Part shown: piece by piece, positions 1 through 11,061 of the stretch
Numbering within the stretch: position 1 is the stretch's first letter
Layout of the letters: every line of letters begins with the position of its first letter
Assembly: GCF_022832435.1 (NCBI RefSeq)
Contig: NZ_JALHLF010000028.1
Span: 1-43,174, forward strand
Direction: 5' to 3'
Length of the DNA stretch: 43,174 nucleotides
From: Novosphingobium organovorum
GTDB taxonomy: Bacteria; Pseudomonadota; Alphaproteobacteria; Sphingomonadales; Sphingomonadaceae
The notes under the pieces: model-generated
Told to the model about the DNA's origin: nothing
Databases searched by the model: none
The model's input: the letters and a program-made list of their open reading frames with translations, nothing else
Translations under genes and position numbers: made by a program

Positions 1-915
1 GCGCCCCTGATCGTCGAAGCCTACGACCGTGTTGTTGTTGATCATCCCGCCCCGCACGGGGACAGGGTCGACGATCTCCGCCGTCGACAGCGTGATGGGC
101 AGGGTGAGTGCGGTGCCGTCTGAACGCTCCCAGTGCACCAGATCGCGGCTGCGCGCGTAGCTCAGGTCATGGTTGGTCTCGGCGGCCGGCGTGTCGCGCC
201 AGACCCAGGCGAGATGGAAATAGCCGTCGGGGCCGCGCGTGGGGCCCATGAAGTAGGCACTGCGCTTGCCCTGGCCATCGACCAGGGGCTGGCTTTGAAG
301 ATGCGCCCAGCGCTGCGTTGCGGCATCGTAGCCGTCGTAGATCTCATTGCCATTGCCGCTGATCCCGTCGCGGTACTTGAAGATCAGCTCGCCCGACGCG
401 TTCTTGAGGAACACGGGATAGGTCATATGCTGCTCGACCGCGCGATCGACCAGTACGGGGACCCGGTGAAGCGTGCGCACATCGCCTGGGTCCTGCGTGC
501 GGTAATAGACCAGCGGATCGCCGTGCATGTTGGCGATGACGTGCACCTGTCCCTGGCTGTCGAGCGCCATGGCGATGTAGTTGTGGCTGTCCCACCCTGT
601 CCAGCTGTCGAGTTTGTCGTAGACCCAGTCCTTGCCGCCGCGTGAGCGGGAGGCGACCGTCAGTTGCCGGTTCGCATCGTAATAGGCAATGAAGATGCGG
701 TGCTGGTCCGAGGCCATCGCGAAATCGACCTTGTGGCTCGACCACACCTGATCGACGGCGGAAAGATGATAGGCGGGCACGGGCGCGGCACTGCCGTCCG
801 GCGCGGCGGCGGGCCGGTGGACGGCAGCGCTCACGGAGCCCGTGTCGCAAAGGGCGGGCACGGCGCTACCGGCAAGAGCAGCGCCAGCCAGCGTCAGGGC
901 AAACAGCTTGGTCAT
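1..915 (-). CDS. BNR_4-type seven-bladed propeller polysaccharide lyase-like protein (partial, C-terminus beyond window)
   Basis: An open frame starts at 915 and runs off the left edge (305 codons visible, no stop). It begins with a signal peptide (MTKLFALTLAGAALAGSAVPA), so export is expected. BNR/propeller character shows in YARSRDLVHWE (about 253-263) and GGMINNNT (about 289-296). His111 and His131 are 20 residues apart and Tyr166 and Arg182 are 16 apart; this matches the His/His/Tyr/Arg tetrad spacing I recall for the propeller lyases (ulvan PL24/PL25 and rhamnosyl-glucuronate lyases of the PL27/PL42/GH145 group). Inferred role: cleavage at a uronic acid bearing a terminal rhamnose. It starts 14 bases after the beta-galactosidase stop, with a GAGAGA ribosome-binding site, so it is the third gene of a minus-strand unit with GH105 and GH2. 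Family call fairly firm; exact substrate inferred. Confidence 0.72.
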   Translation of the reverse strand, partial: MTKLFALTLAGAALAGSAVPALCDTGSVSAAVHRPAAAPDGSAAPVPAYHLSAVDQVWSSHKVDFAMASDQHRIFIAYYDANRQLTVASRSRGGKDWVYDKLDSWTGWDSHNYIAMALDSQGQVHVIANMHGDPLVYYRTQDPGDVRTLHRVPVLVDRAVEQHMTYPVFLKNASGELIFKYRDGISGNGNEIYDGYDAATQRWAHLQSQPLVDGQGKRSAYFMGPTRGPDGYFHLAWVWRDTPAAETNHDLSYARSRDLVHWERSDGTALTLPITLSTAEIVDPVPVRGGMINNNTVVGFDDQGR

Positions 916-929
916 GGATCGGTATTCTC

Positions 930-4166
<3,237 letters not shown>

Positions 4167-4220
4167 TCATTCCTCTCTGCGTTCCGGGCTCGCATGGCCA
4201 GGGCTTGTCTTTGCATTCGT

Positions 4221-4233
4221 GGGGGGGGGGGGG
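4221..4233. repeat. Run of 13 G between GH105 and beta-galactosidase genes
   Basis: Thirteen consecutive G on the plus strand, C on the transcribed strand. It lies 57 bases upstream of the beta-galactosidase start codon, in the 116-base gap after the GH105 stop. It is the longest homopolymer I noticed in the window. Such a tract is prone to slippage, but its length is also where sequencing error is likeliest. Confidence 0.9.
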
Positions 4234-4279
4234 CTGGCGGGCCAGCGGCCGTGAAAAGGCGTGGGAACCGCAGCCGCGC

Positions 4280-5419
4280 TCACGAGGGGCGGTCGAGCTT
4301 CGCCACGGCCGTCGCGGCCAGGAGAAACGCGCCCACCCCATAGAACTGGGTATCCTGCGCCGATACGCTGTCGGGCTGGTCGCCAACCTGCTGAACCCAG
4401 CCCAACCGGCCGTCGGGCTGGATCGCGCGCAGCAGGGCAGCCCAGCCCTTGCGCACGGTGGGTTCGTAGTCGCTGCGCGAAAGCACCCCCGCCTCGATCC
4501 CCCACGCCAGGGCATAGGTATAGAACGCCGTGCCGCTGGTTTCGGGAGGCGCGTTTTCCGGGGCGAGAAGCGACGGCGGCCAATAACCGTCGGGGCGTTG
4601 CAGGGTCGCGACGCGGGCGGCCATCTCGCGAAACAGGGCTTCCATGCGCCGGCGATCGGGACTGTCTTTTGCCAGGCGTGGGATGATCCGCGCCATGCCG
4701 CCCATGACCCAGCCGTTCCCTCGGCTCCAGAACACCTTTCGCCCGTGGGAATCGCGCCGGTCGAAGAAGCGGCTGTCGCGGTAATAGAGATGTTCGGCGG
4801 GATCGTACAGGAAGTCGGTCGTCGCCCAGAATTCCTTCAGCGCGAACTGGCGATAACGGGGGTCTCGGGTCTGGTCGGACAGCGCGACGAAGGCGGGTGG
4901 GGCCATGAACAGGGCATCGCACCAGCACCAGCGCTTGAGGCATTCGGTGGCGCCATAGCCCTGCGGCGGAATGACGAAAGCCAGTGTCGTGATGGCCGGC
5001 TTGGTGACGACGGTGCCGAATGTGGCGCGGGTGGGCGCGAGCGCGGCTGGGCCTGCGCCGTGCGAGGCTGCCCAGACATAGGCTTGGGAGATCGCCTGGT
5101 CATCGGCGAAATACGTGGAATCGCCGGGGCGCCAGCGGTTGCGCGCGCCCATGTCGAGGATGGCCTGGCGGATACGCGCAGGCGCACCGGACGCGGCGAG
5201 GTCGGTCATCCCGATCCAGAACACGGCCTGCTCCCATCCGCGAGTCAGGCGGGTTCCCTCGCTGGCCTCGCGGATATGCGAGACATCCTCGAGGTGGGCG
5301 AGCTGCCAGTCGGCAAGCGCAAGCGCAGCCTTGAGCGGGGGCGGAGCGGCCGGTGCCGCGTTGGCCGGTGCGGACAGGAAAAGCCCAGCGCACAAAACGA
5401 GTAGAATTCCCCGGAACAT
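4280..5419 (-). CDS. GH105 unsaturated uronyl hydrolase (YteR/RhiN-like)
   Basis: A 379-residue protein with signal peptide MFRGILLVLCAGLFLSAPANA. The start at 5419 is chosen over an upstream in-frame ATG at 5593 because GGGAGAG sits just before it and a signal peptide follows at once. The GH105 signature RWCWCDALFMAPP is present, with Asp168 matching the general-acid Asp of YteR-type enzymes; the conserved SRGNGWVMGGMARI segment follows. The family hydrates and removes 4,5-unsaturated uronic acid from the non-reducing end of lyase products. Here the partner is probably the BNR_4 lyase-like protein downstream, followed by the GH2 galactosidase, as in known rhamnosyl-glucuronyl-galactan pathways. 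Rhamnogalacturonan as substrate cannot be excluded. Confidence 0.9.
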   Translation of the reverse strand: MFRGILLVLCAGLFLSAPANAAPAAPPPLKAALALADWQLAHLEDVSHIREASEGTRLTRGWEQAVFWIGMTDLAASGAPARIRQAILDMGARNRWRPGDSTYFADDQAISQAYVWAASHGAGPAALAPTRATFGTVVTKPAITTLAFVIPPQGYGATECLKRWCWCDALFMAPPAFVALSDQTRDPRYRQFALKEFWATTDFLYDPAEHLYYRDSRFFDRRDSHGRKVFWSRGNGWVMGGMARIIPRLAKDSPDRRRMEALFREMAARVATLQRPDGYWPPSLLAPENAPPETSGTAFYTYALAWGIEAGVLSRSDYEPTVRKGWAALLRAIQPDGRLGWVQQVGDQPDSVSAQDTQFYGVGAFLLAATAVAKLDRPS

Positions 5420-5659
5420 TGCCTCTCCCTGGTGGCGTGATTCGCCAGCCGTTGCGAGCAAAGTTTCGATGTTCGTGGCTCTTGCGTCAATTGTCGGACT
5501 TGAAAAATCTTCGCCTATCGCCGGCAAATGCCTATGAGCGAGTGCGAAAGGGACGAAAATCAAGAGATGATTCGCGTCATCGTGCGATGCCATGCGGTAC
5601 TTGACGCGTGATGGGAGTTACGCACACGATAGATTTGTCATACTAATGAGGGAGAGGGT
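5420..5659. promoter_or_regulatory. Divergent control region between GH105 and DUF4861 genes
   Basis: This 240-base gap separates two oppositely transcribed carbohydrate units and should hold both promoters. It contains a perfect 7-base inverted repeat, CGCGTCA (5573-5579) and TGACGCG (5602-5608), separated by 22 bases and nearer the plus-strand gene; this is a candidate operator. No local regulator gene is adjacent, so a trans-acting factor is implied. Promoter boxes were not assigned. Confidence 0.45.
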
Positions 5660-6616
5660 ATGATCATGCGCAATCAAAGACGGGCATCGCGAGCCGGGGT
5701 CGTGCTGGCTCTGGTCGTGGTGGGCATAACCGCTGTGGGCGCGGCGCCGGCTCCTCGCCAGGTGGCGGCCGGCCCCTCGGCGCAGGCCGGTGATCAGGAC
5801 ACGCCCCGTGCGGTCGCCCAAGTCGCCGCCTATCGCTACGACGATCTGCTCTGGGAGAACGACCGTACCGCCCATCGCATCTACGCCCGCCCGCTCGAGG
5901 CTGCGGAGCCACCGTCGGGTTCGGGGATCGATTCGTGGGGCAAGAATGTCGCCCGGCCCTTCGCGGATCGTCAGCTGCGGACCGGCGATCAGCACAGGAC
6001 CCATGGCGAAGGGCTCGATTTCTACAACGTGGGCACCAGCCGTGGTGCCGGAGGGCTGGGGATCTGGTACGACAACAAGCTCTGGACCTCGCGCAACTAC
6101 GTGCGCTCGCGGATTCTGCAGACAGGTGGCCAAGTCGCCGATTTCGAGGTCGACTACGCGCCCTGGCCGGTCGATGTCGCGCGACGGGTCTGGGAGACGC
6201 GCCGTTTCACCCTGCCGTTGGGAACTCACTTCACCAGGATGGTCTCGACGCTCCGCTCCGACAGCTCCGCGCCGCTCGTGGTCGGCATCGGCATAGGCAA
6301 GCACACCACCGGGGGCGGTCACGGTGAACTGACGATCGATCGCGAAAGGGGAATGATCAGCTGGTGGGGACCGCAGGATGGCGATCATGGCCGGATGGCC
6401 ATTGCGATCCGCGTCGATCCCAAGCAGCTCGCGCAGATTCGAGAGGATGCCTCTAACTACCTCATCTTGCTCAACGTCACGCCCGGCATGCCCTTCGTCT
6501 ACTACTCGGCGAGCGCCTGGAGTGAGGGACAGGACCATTTTACCACCCGTTCAGCCTGGGATGCGTACGTCCGGGGCGAACCGCTTGATTTCCATCCCCC
6601 GAAGGAGGGCGCATGA
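5660..6616 (+). CDS. Exported DUF4861 family protein
   Basis: The 318-residue product has an N-terminal hydrophobic signal (VVLALVVVGITAVGAAPAP), then a domain I recognise as DUF4861 from YDDLLWENDRTAHRIYARPLE (about 73-93), SGIDSWGKN and the middle GLDFYNVGTSRGAGGLGIW. No catalytic residues are established for this family. DUF4861 proteins are commonly found in pectin- and uronate-polysaccharide loci, sometimes fused to GH105. AGGGAGAGG lies only about 3 bases before the ATG at 5660 but about 8 before the in-frame ATG at 5666, so the protein may start two codons later. The stop overlaps the next start by 4 bases (ATGA), implying translational coupling with DUF2264. Function unknown. Confidence 0.8.
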   Translation: MIMRNQRRASRAGVVLALVVVGITAVGAAPAPRQVAAGPSAQAGDQDTPRAVAQVAAYRYDDLLWENDRTAHRIYARPLEAAEPPSGSGIDSWGKNVARPFADRQLRTGDQHRTHGEGLDFYNVGTSRGAGGLGIWYDNKLWTSRNYVRSRILQTGGQVADFEVDYAPWPVDVARRVWETRRFTLPLGTHFTRMVSTLRSDSSAPLVVGIGIGKHTTGGGHGELTIDRERGMISWWGPQDGDHGRMAIAIRVDPKQLAQIREDASNYLILLNVTPGMPFVYYSASAWSEGQDHFTTRSAWDAYVRGEPLDFHPPKEGA

Positions 6617-7914
6617 CCATCGATCGCCGCGCGCTCATGAAGCAGGCCGCTACCGGTGCCGCTGGCGTGGCGCTGGTCTCCCGTCCGGCGATCGCGCAAG
6701 GCGGCGCCGAGCCACAAGCGGGAGTGGGGGAGCCGGGTGGCTTGTATCCAGGCGCCCGCGACCGGGCCTATATGCTCGCGCTGTTGGAGAAGATGGCCAC
6801 ACCGGTCCTCTCGCGTATGGCCGAGGGGCAGTTGCAGCGCACATGGACTCCGGAACTGAGCCCGAGTTGGGACGGCCGCAACGCCAAAGTGGCCTATCTC
6901 GAGGCGTTTGGCCGCCTCATCGATGGTCTGGCACCCTGGCTGGCTCTGAGCGAGGACGCTTCGCCCGAAGGGCGCCTGCGCGCGCGCATCCGTGACTGGG
7001 CCTTGGCAAGCTATGCGCACAGCGTCGACCCGGACAGCCCGGACCGTGTCCTGTGGGAAGGCGAAGGGCAGGCTCTGGTCGATTCCGCCTATTTCACCAG
7101 CGCTCTGATTCGCGCGCCCAAGGCCTTGTGGGAGCCGCTCGATGCGCGCACCAAGCAGCGTATCGTCGGTGTGATAAAGGGCTTGCGCCGTGTTGCGCCG
7201 CCCTACACCAACTGGCTGCTCTTCGCGGCCATGAACGAGGCCTTTCTTTTGCTGGTCGGCGAAGAGTGGGACCCGGTTCGCCTGGATCTGGCCTTGCGCA
7301 AGTTCGGCGAATGGTATGTGGGCGATGGCTGGTACGGCGATGGGGATGCGTTTCATTTCGACATGTACAACAGCTATGTGATCCATCCCATGCTGAGCCA
7401 GATCCTGGACGTCCTCGTGCAGACCGGGGCCAGGTTCAACGCGCTCGACGTGCCGGGACGCGCCAGGCTCGAGCGTGAGCGGATGCAGCGCTTTTGCGTC
7501 GCGCTCGAGCGCATGATCGGGCCGGACGGGGCGTTCCCGCCCGTCGGGCGCTCGCTGACGTACCGGACCGCCGTGCACCAGCCGCTGGCCTATCTGGCCT
7601 GGCGCAAGGAGCTTCCCGAAAAGCTGCCCGAAGGGCAGGTCCGGGCCGCGTGCCTGGCCACACAGCGCCGCATTTTCGAAGACCCGAGCAATTTCAATGC
7701 GGATGGTTTTCTGACCATTGGTTTCGCACGCCACCAACCCTCGCTCGGCGATGTCTATTCCAACGCCGGGAGCATGTATATCACGAGCGAAAGCCTGCTT
7801 GCCCTGGGACTTGCCTCGCAGGACAGCTTCTGGACTTGCGCGCCCGAGGCCTGGACGATGATGAAGGCCTACCGCGGGAGTGACTTCACGAAGGACCACT
7901 ATATCGACGTCTAA
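6613..7914 (+). CDS. Exported DUF2264 family protein, probable alpha/alpha-toroid carbohydrate enzyme
   Basis: A 433-residue protein with a Tat-like leader (DRRALMKQAATGAAGVALV, Arg-Arg near the start). The body matches DUF2264 by PPYTNWLLFAAMNEAFLL (about 196-213), WYGDGDAFHFDMYNSYVIHP (about 239-258) and GRSLTYRTAVHQPLAYLAW. The aromatic and acidic residues in WYGDGDAFHFDMYNSY are typical of a sugar-binding toroid cleft. I have an uncertain memory that DUF2264 proteins overlap CAZy family GH154 (beta-glucuronidases acting on arabinogalactan); if right, this would remove terminal glucuronate. It is translationally coupled to the DUF4861 gene upstream. A T-run follows shortly after the stop, then a palindromic repeat element. 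Confidence 0.78.
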   Translation: MTIDRRALMKQAATGAAGVALVSRPAIAQGGAEPQAGVGEPGGLYPGARDRAYMLALLEKMATPVLSRMAEGQLQRTWTPELSPSWDGRNAKVAYLEAFGRLIDGLAPWLALSEDASPEGRLRARIRDWALASYAHSVDPDSPDRVLWEGEGQALVDSAYFTSALIRAPKALWEPLDARTKQRIVGVIKGLRRVAPPYTNWLLFAAMNEAFLLLVGEEWDPVRLDLALRKFGEWYVGDGWYGDGDAFHFDMYNSYVIHPMLSQILDVLVQTGARFNALDVPGRARLERERMQRFCVALERMIGPDGAFPPVGRSLTYRTAVHQPLAYLAWRKELPEKLPEGQVRAACLATQRRIFEDPSNFNADGFLTIGFARHQPSLGDVYSNAGSMYITSESLLALGLASQDSFWTCAPEAWTMMKAYRGSDFTKDHYIDV

Positions 7915-8231
7915 GCCTTTTTTCCTCAGGCGGACTCACGTGACGGTTCAGGGAATGCGTCAAGACACAAGCCTTGAGCGGTCGATCTGATGCGATTTGA
8001 TCGAAAACCGTTTGAGGCTCGAATGGGCTCAATCCCCACAGGTCCTAAGCGGCCTGGCCCGAAAGGCACGTAACGGGGCCAATTGGGGTCGGGCCCAATC
8101 ATTGGGCGGTCAGGGTTGGTCGGTTCGTGCCGAAATCGGGTTATGGCGCGGTCATCCAGGTGGGCCGAATTCGGCGCGGGCCTGAGGATATACCGGACTG
8201 GCGCGCGCTCGCGGGGAGGCGCGGTGCCGGC
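7915..8231. other. Non-coding stretch between convergent gene blocks with palindromic repeats
   Basis: No convincing gene lies in these 317 bases between the DUF2264 stop and the 3' end of the VOC gene. The first part is a diverged, inverted copy of the window's palindromic repeat family (listed separately). The second part is G-rich and holds a perfect 15-base palindrome, GCCCAATCATTGGGC (8093-8107). Short open frames here have no start signal and no recognisable family. Confidence 0.6.
7927..8022 (-). repeat. Palindromic intergenic repeat element, copy A (diverged, inverted)
   Basis: Read on the minus strand, this stretch lines up with the core of copies B (16950-17157) and C (42949-43126). 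Shared pieces in order: GGTTTTCGATCA, ATCGACCGCTC, TTGACGCATT, CCTGAA and the CACGTGAGTCCGCCTGA region, matching CAGGTGAATCCACCTGA in copy C. It has lost the CTAGAG palindrome ends, so it looks like the oldest copy. It sits just after the last gene of the plus-strand DUF4861/DUF2264 unit. Confidence 0.7.
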
Positions 8232-8723
8232 TCATTCGCGGGTGATGTGCGCGGGAAGATCCGGGCGATCCGCCCGTTCGGTCCAGATCACGACTTCGTT
8301 GCCCCATGGGTCGCGGAAGGCATCGGTCAGGCCGCCGAAGCAGGTGAAGATGTGATTGCGCCACAAGATCGTGGCTCCGTGCGTCTCGGCTTGCGCCATG
8401 ATGCGATCGTGGGTGTCGTCGGGGCTCACCTCGACCCAGATCCGGGCACGGCGTCCATCGTTGGCCGGCGCGCGCGGCTCCACACCTTCGGGGTCGGGAT
8501 GCGGCCGCGCGTTGGCGACGTCGAAAATGCCCATGTGGAGATGCCGGATCTCGCTGTCCTGGCCATCGCTGCCGGTGAAAAAGCCGCCGGGCAGCATGCG
8601 GTGGTAGAGGCCCTCCATTTGCCGGTCGTGCTGCCAGCCCAGGACGGCCTCGTAGAAGTCGCCGGTGGCCGATACGTCGGTGCTCGCGAAATCGACATAG
8701 GCGAGAAAGTTCGGGCGTTTCAT
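8232..8723 (-). CDS. VOC (vicinal oxygen chelate/glyoxalase-fold) family protein
   Basis: The 163-residue protein has paired beta-alpha-beta-beta-beta modules: the first from FLAYVDFASTDVSATGDFYEAVLGW (about 5-29), the second from ARIWVEVSPDDTHDRIMAQAETHGATI (about 93-119), ending DPWGNEVVIW, a usual VOC close. A CAGGAG ribosome-binding site precedes the ATG. VOC proteins include glyoxalases, extradiol dioxygenases, epimerases and resistance proteins, and the residues here do not decide between them. It is the second gene after the Rieske oxygenase, 22 bases from it, so a role in the same aromatic pathway is likely but unproven. Confidence 0.82.
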   Translation of the reverse strand: MKRPNFLAYVDFASTDVSATGDFYEAVLGWQHDRQMEGLYHRMLPGGFFTGSDGQDSEIRHLHMGIFDVANARPHPDPEGVEPRAPANDGRRARIWVEVSPDDTHDRIMAQAETHGATILWRNHIFTCFGGLTDAFRDPWGNEVVIWTERADRPDLPAHITRE

Positions 8724-8745
8724 CGTTTGCTCCTGTTGTGGTCGG

Positions 8746-10011
8746 TCAGGCCCGGTCCCGGCGCTCTGCCGCGTCGAGCGCGGAGCGGTAGCGTTCGAGC
8801 AGCCAGCCGTTCATCTGCGGGATCGTGGTTTCCAGCCAGGACAGCACGCCCTTGGGCGTGTAGCGCGATCGATGTCCGCGTTGCAGAGCCTCCTGGGTGA
8901 CCAGGTCTTCCTGGACGATACCAGCGAGCGCGGCGGCCTGTGCCTGGCTGATTTCATCGAACCGCGGGTGCCGGGTCGCGGCCTCGGGATAGAGCGAGAA
9001 GGTCAGCAATTTCATCGTTTCCGCCGAACCGGGGAGCGCCATCGTGACGAGCACCGATGCGGGTTCGCACAGGATGAACAGCATGGGCAGTACGGAGATG
9101 AAGAGGATACGTCCCTGCTCCTCGTGGGTCAGGCCTTCGATTTTCGCCAGTTCGTCGGCGCCGTCGGCGGTGAACAGCTCGGCGTCCTTGGCAAAGTCGG
9201 TGGTCGTGTAGATCGCCCCGCCCTGCGCTGGACAGTCGTAGAACCTGGACAGGTTCGCGGGCGCCGGGTTGTGCGAATTTCGGTGCACGACATCGGTATG
9301 GTAGGGCTCGAGCGAGTTTTCCTGATAGATCTTCCAGTTCGACCCGATTTCGTCGGTCACGAGCGTGGGGGTCGGCACCAGATCCGCGATGCCATAGTTC
9401 GCGATCAGTTCATCCATCGTGGAGAGCTGCTCCTCCAGCGCGGGGGCGTCCTCGTCGAAATTCACGAAAATGAGACCGTGGAAGATCGCGTGGCGGATCC
9501 GGGGCAGGCGCAGGCGCTGGCGCAGATCCGCGATCGGGGCGGTCCTGGCCATGCCGGGGGCCGCAAACAGACTGCCGTCGAGCTTGTAGCTCCAGGCGTG
9601 GTAGGGGCAGATGAGCAGCTTGCCCTTGGAACAGCGTCCCGTGTCGTCGGCCGGATCCAGGCCGTCGCGCAGCGGGTGTCCGCGATGCTGGCAGATGGCC
9701 GAGAGAACGTGAATGTCACCATCTTCGTCGCGTGTGACGATCATGGGCTCATCGACGAGCGTTATCGGAAAATACGAGCCGGGCTCGCGGATCTGGTTGA
9801 CATGGCCAACGCAAAGCCACTGCCGTTCGAACAGGGCCCATCGCTCGAACCGCCAGAAAGCCTCCCCGGTATAGGCTTCGGCCGGAAAGATTTCGGCGGT
9901 GGCGTAGGGCTCGCCGACTTTGGAGGACGCGTCGATCACCCGGCGGGCGGCGGCAAGCGCCTGGTCGTCGAGTCGGTGGTCCCCCGCGCCGTGTGGTGGT
10001 GTTCCTGTCAT
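8746..10011 (-). CDS. Rieske non-heme iron oxygenase, alpha-subunit type
   Basis: The 421-residue product (start at 10011, preceded by GGGAGG ten bases upstream; an ATG at 10059 lacks such a site) has an N-terminal Rieske [2Fe-2S] domain with Cys107-X-His109 and Cys135-X2-His138, and a C-terminal catalytic domain with mononuclear iron ligands His238 and His243 in NSLEPYHTDVVH. The usual bridging Asp before the first His is Glu235, as in the carnitine/glycine-betaine monooxygenase branch. Such enzymes hydroxylate or demethylate their substrate using electrons from a separate reductase; none is encoded nearby. Substrate unknown; the neighbouring ring-cleavage gene suggests an aromatic compound. 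A TGTAG/CTACA dyad lies upstream. Confidence 0.9.
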   Translation of the reverse strand: MTGTPPHGAGDHRLDDQALAAARRVIDASSKVGEPYATAEIFPAEAYTGEAFWRFERWALFERQWLCVGHVNQIREPGSYFPITLVDEPMIVTRDEDGDIHVLSAICQHRGHPLRDGLDPADDTGRCSKGKLLICPYHAWSYKLDGSLFAAPGMARTAPIADLRQRLRLPRIRHAIFHGLIFVNFDEDAPALEEQLSTMDELIANYGIADLVPTPTLVTDEIGSNWKIYQENSLEPYHTDVVHRNSHNPAPANLSRFYDCPAQGGAIYTTTDFAKDAELFTADGADELAKIEGLTHEEQGRILFISVLPMLFILCEPASVLVTMALPGSAETMKLLTFSLYPEAATRHPRFDEISQAQAAALAGIVQEDLVTQEALQRGHRSRYTPKGVLSWLETTIPQMNGWLLERYRSALDAAERRDRA

Positions 10012-10066
10012 GGTTCCAAAGCCTCCCTGCTGGTGGAAGGGAGCTAACGAATCCATCACCCAAGCG

Positions 10067-10079
10067 TGTAGACGCTACA
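10067..10079 (-). promoter_or_regulatory. Candidate LysR-type operator upstream of Rieske/VOC unit
   Basis: TGTAGACGCTACA is a perfect dyad of T-N11-A form, the shape of LysR-family recognition sites. It lies 55 bases upstream of the Rieske oxygenase start and between that gene and the LysR gene, the expected place if LysR controls the Rieske/VOC unit. Binding is inferred. Confidence 0.45.
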
Positions 10080-10104
10080 TCGATATACCCGTCATAGTCG
10101 GCGG

Positions 10105-11019
10105 CTATTGCGCGATCCGGGCGTCGATCTGCGCCAGTATCGCCTCGACCAGCAGCTCGCTCGCGCGGTCCTGCAGGTCCGAACGCCAGAACAGGTTGAT
10201 CGCGAGCCGGGGCATGGCGGCCCGCGCGAGGATCGGCACTATTTCGTCGCCCAGCGTGCTGGCGGCCGGTTCGGGCAGCATTCCGATGCCCACGCCCAGA
10301 CTGACCAGCCAGGCCGCGTCATGCACCGTGTTGGCAAAGCCCACGATGCGTTCGCCCAGGCCATGCCGTTCGCGAAAGGCCTTGAGCGCGGCCGGTTCGC
10401 CGGCGCTGAACGCGATGAACGGCTCGTTGGCAAGGTCGCTAGGGGTGTCGATGGTGCGGCTGGCCAGCGGGTGCGACTTGGCGCAGTAGATCTGGATGTT
10501 TTCGTAGGTGAGCACCGCGCGTTGAAGCGCAGGATGCTGCGCATCGTCGAAGCCGACGCCCACGGCCAGCTGCCCCTCCAGCAGGGCCTGCGCGATATCC
10601 TCCCACGGGGCCGTTTCCAGCATGAGCTCGACATCGGGGTGGCGTTCGCGAAAATCGAGCAGGCCAGCGTCGAGTGCGGCCGAGGCCACGTGCGAAATGG
10701 TCTTCACCAGGACCGAACCGCCAATGGTCCCGGTCAGTTCGCGCACGGCCGAGGGCATGGCTTCGATGCGCGACAGGATTTGCTCGCACTCGCGGCTGAA
10801 GGCTTCGCCGACCAGGGTCAACCGAACGCCGCGCGGTGAGCGGATCACCAGCTGGGCGCCGACATGGTCTTCCAGCTTGCGCAGGGCCGCGCTCACGCTT
10901 GGCTGGCTGAGGTTGAGGCTTGTCGCGGCCGCTCCGATCCCCCCGTGCCGGGCGATCTGGGTAAAGTACTTGAGCAGGTTCCAGTCGAGGTTTCGGGCGA
11001 AGCGGTCGAGAGGGGTCAT
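10105..11019 (-). CDS. LysR-type transcriptional regulator
   Basis: A 304-residue protein of normal LysR length. The winged helix-turn-helix is at about residues 12-70 (LLKYFTQIARHGGIGAAATSLNLSQPSVSAALRKLEDHVGAQLVIR), followed by a periplasmic-binding-protein-like effector domain (about 95-300). It is divergent from the extradiol dioxygenase unit and lies upstream of the Rieske/VOC unit on its own strand, so it sits between two probable target operons. Dyads of LysR-site form occur on both sides (10067-10079 and 11044-11061). The effector is probably a pathway substrate or intermediate; nothing in the sequence identifies it. Confidence 0.92.
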   Translation of the reverse strand: MTPLDRFARNLDWNLLKYFTQIARHGGIGAAATSLNLSQPSVSAALRKLEDHVGAQLVIRSPRGVRLTLVGEAFSRECEQILSRIEAMPSAVRELTGTIGGSVLVKTISHVASAALDAGLLDFRERHPDVELMLETAPWEDIAQALLEGQLAVGVGFDDAQHPALQRAVLTYENIQIYCAKSHPLASRTIDTPSDLANEPFIAFSAGEPAALKAFRERHGLGERIVGFANTVHDAAWLVSLGVGIGMLPEPAASTLGDEIVPILARAAMPRLAINLFWRSDLQDRASELLVEAILAQIDARIAQ

Positions 11020-11043
11020 GGCGCTGCAGCCCGCCGGATCTCA

Positions 11044-11061
11044 TAACTCTTGCCTATGTTA
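11044..11061. promoter_or_regulatory. Candidate LysR-type operator in the LysR/dioxygenase divergent gap
   Basis: TAAC-N10-GTTA is a perfect interrupted dyad, 24 bases upstream of the LysR start and about 100 bases before the dioxygenase start. Position and symmetry suit autoregulation and divergent activation by the adjacent LysR protein. Not proven. Confidence 0.4.

Noticed and set aside
6502..7899. Long minus-strand frame (465 codons) opposite DUF2264
   Set aside because: The plus-strand frame carries a leader peptide, coupling to the upstream gene and family motifs; the antisense frame has none.
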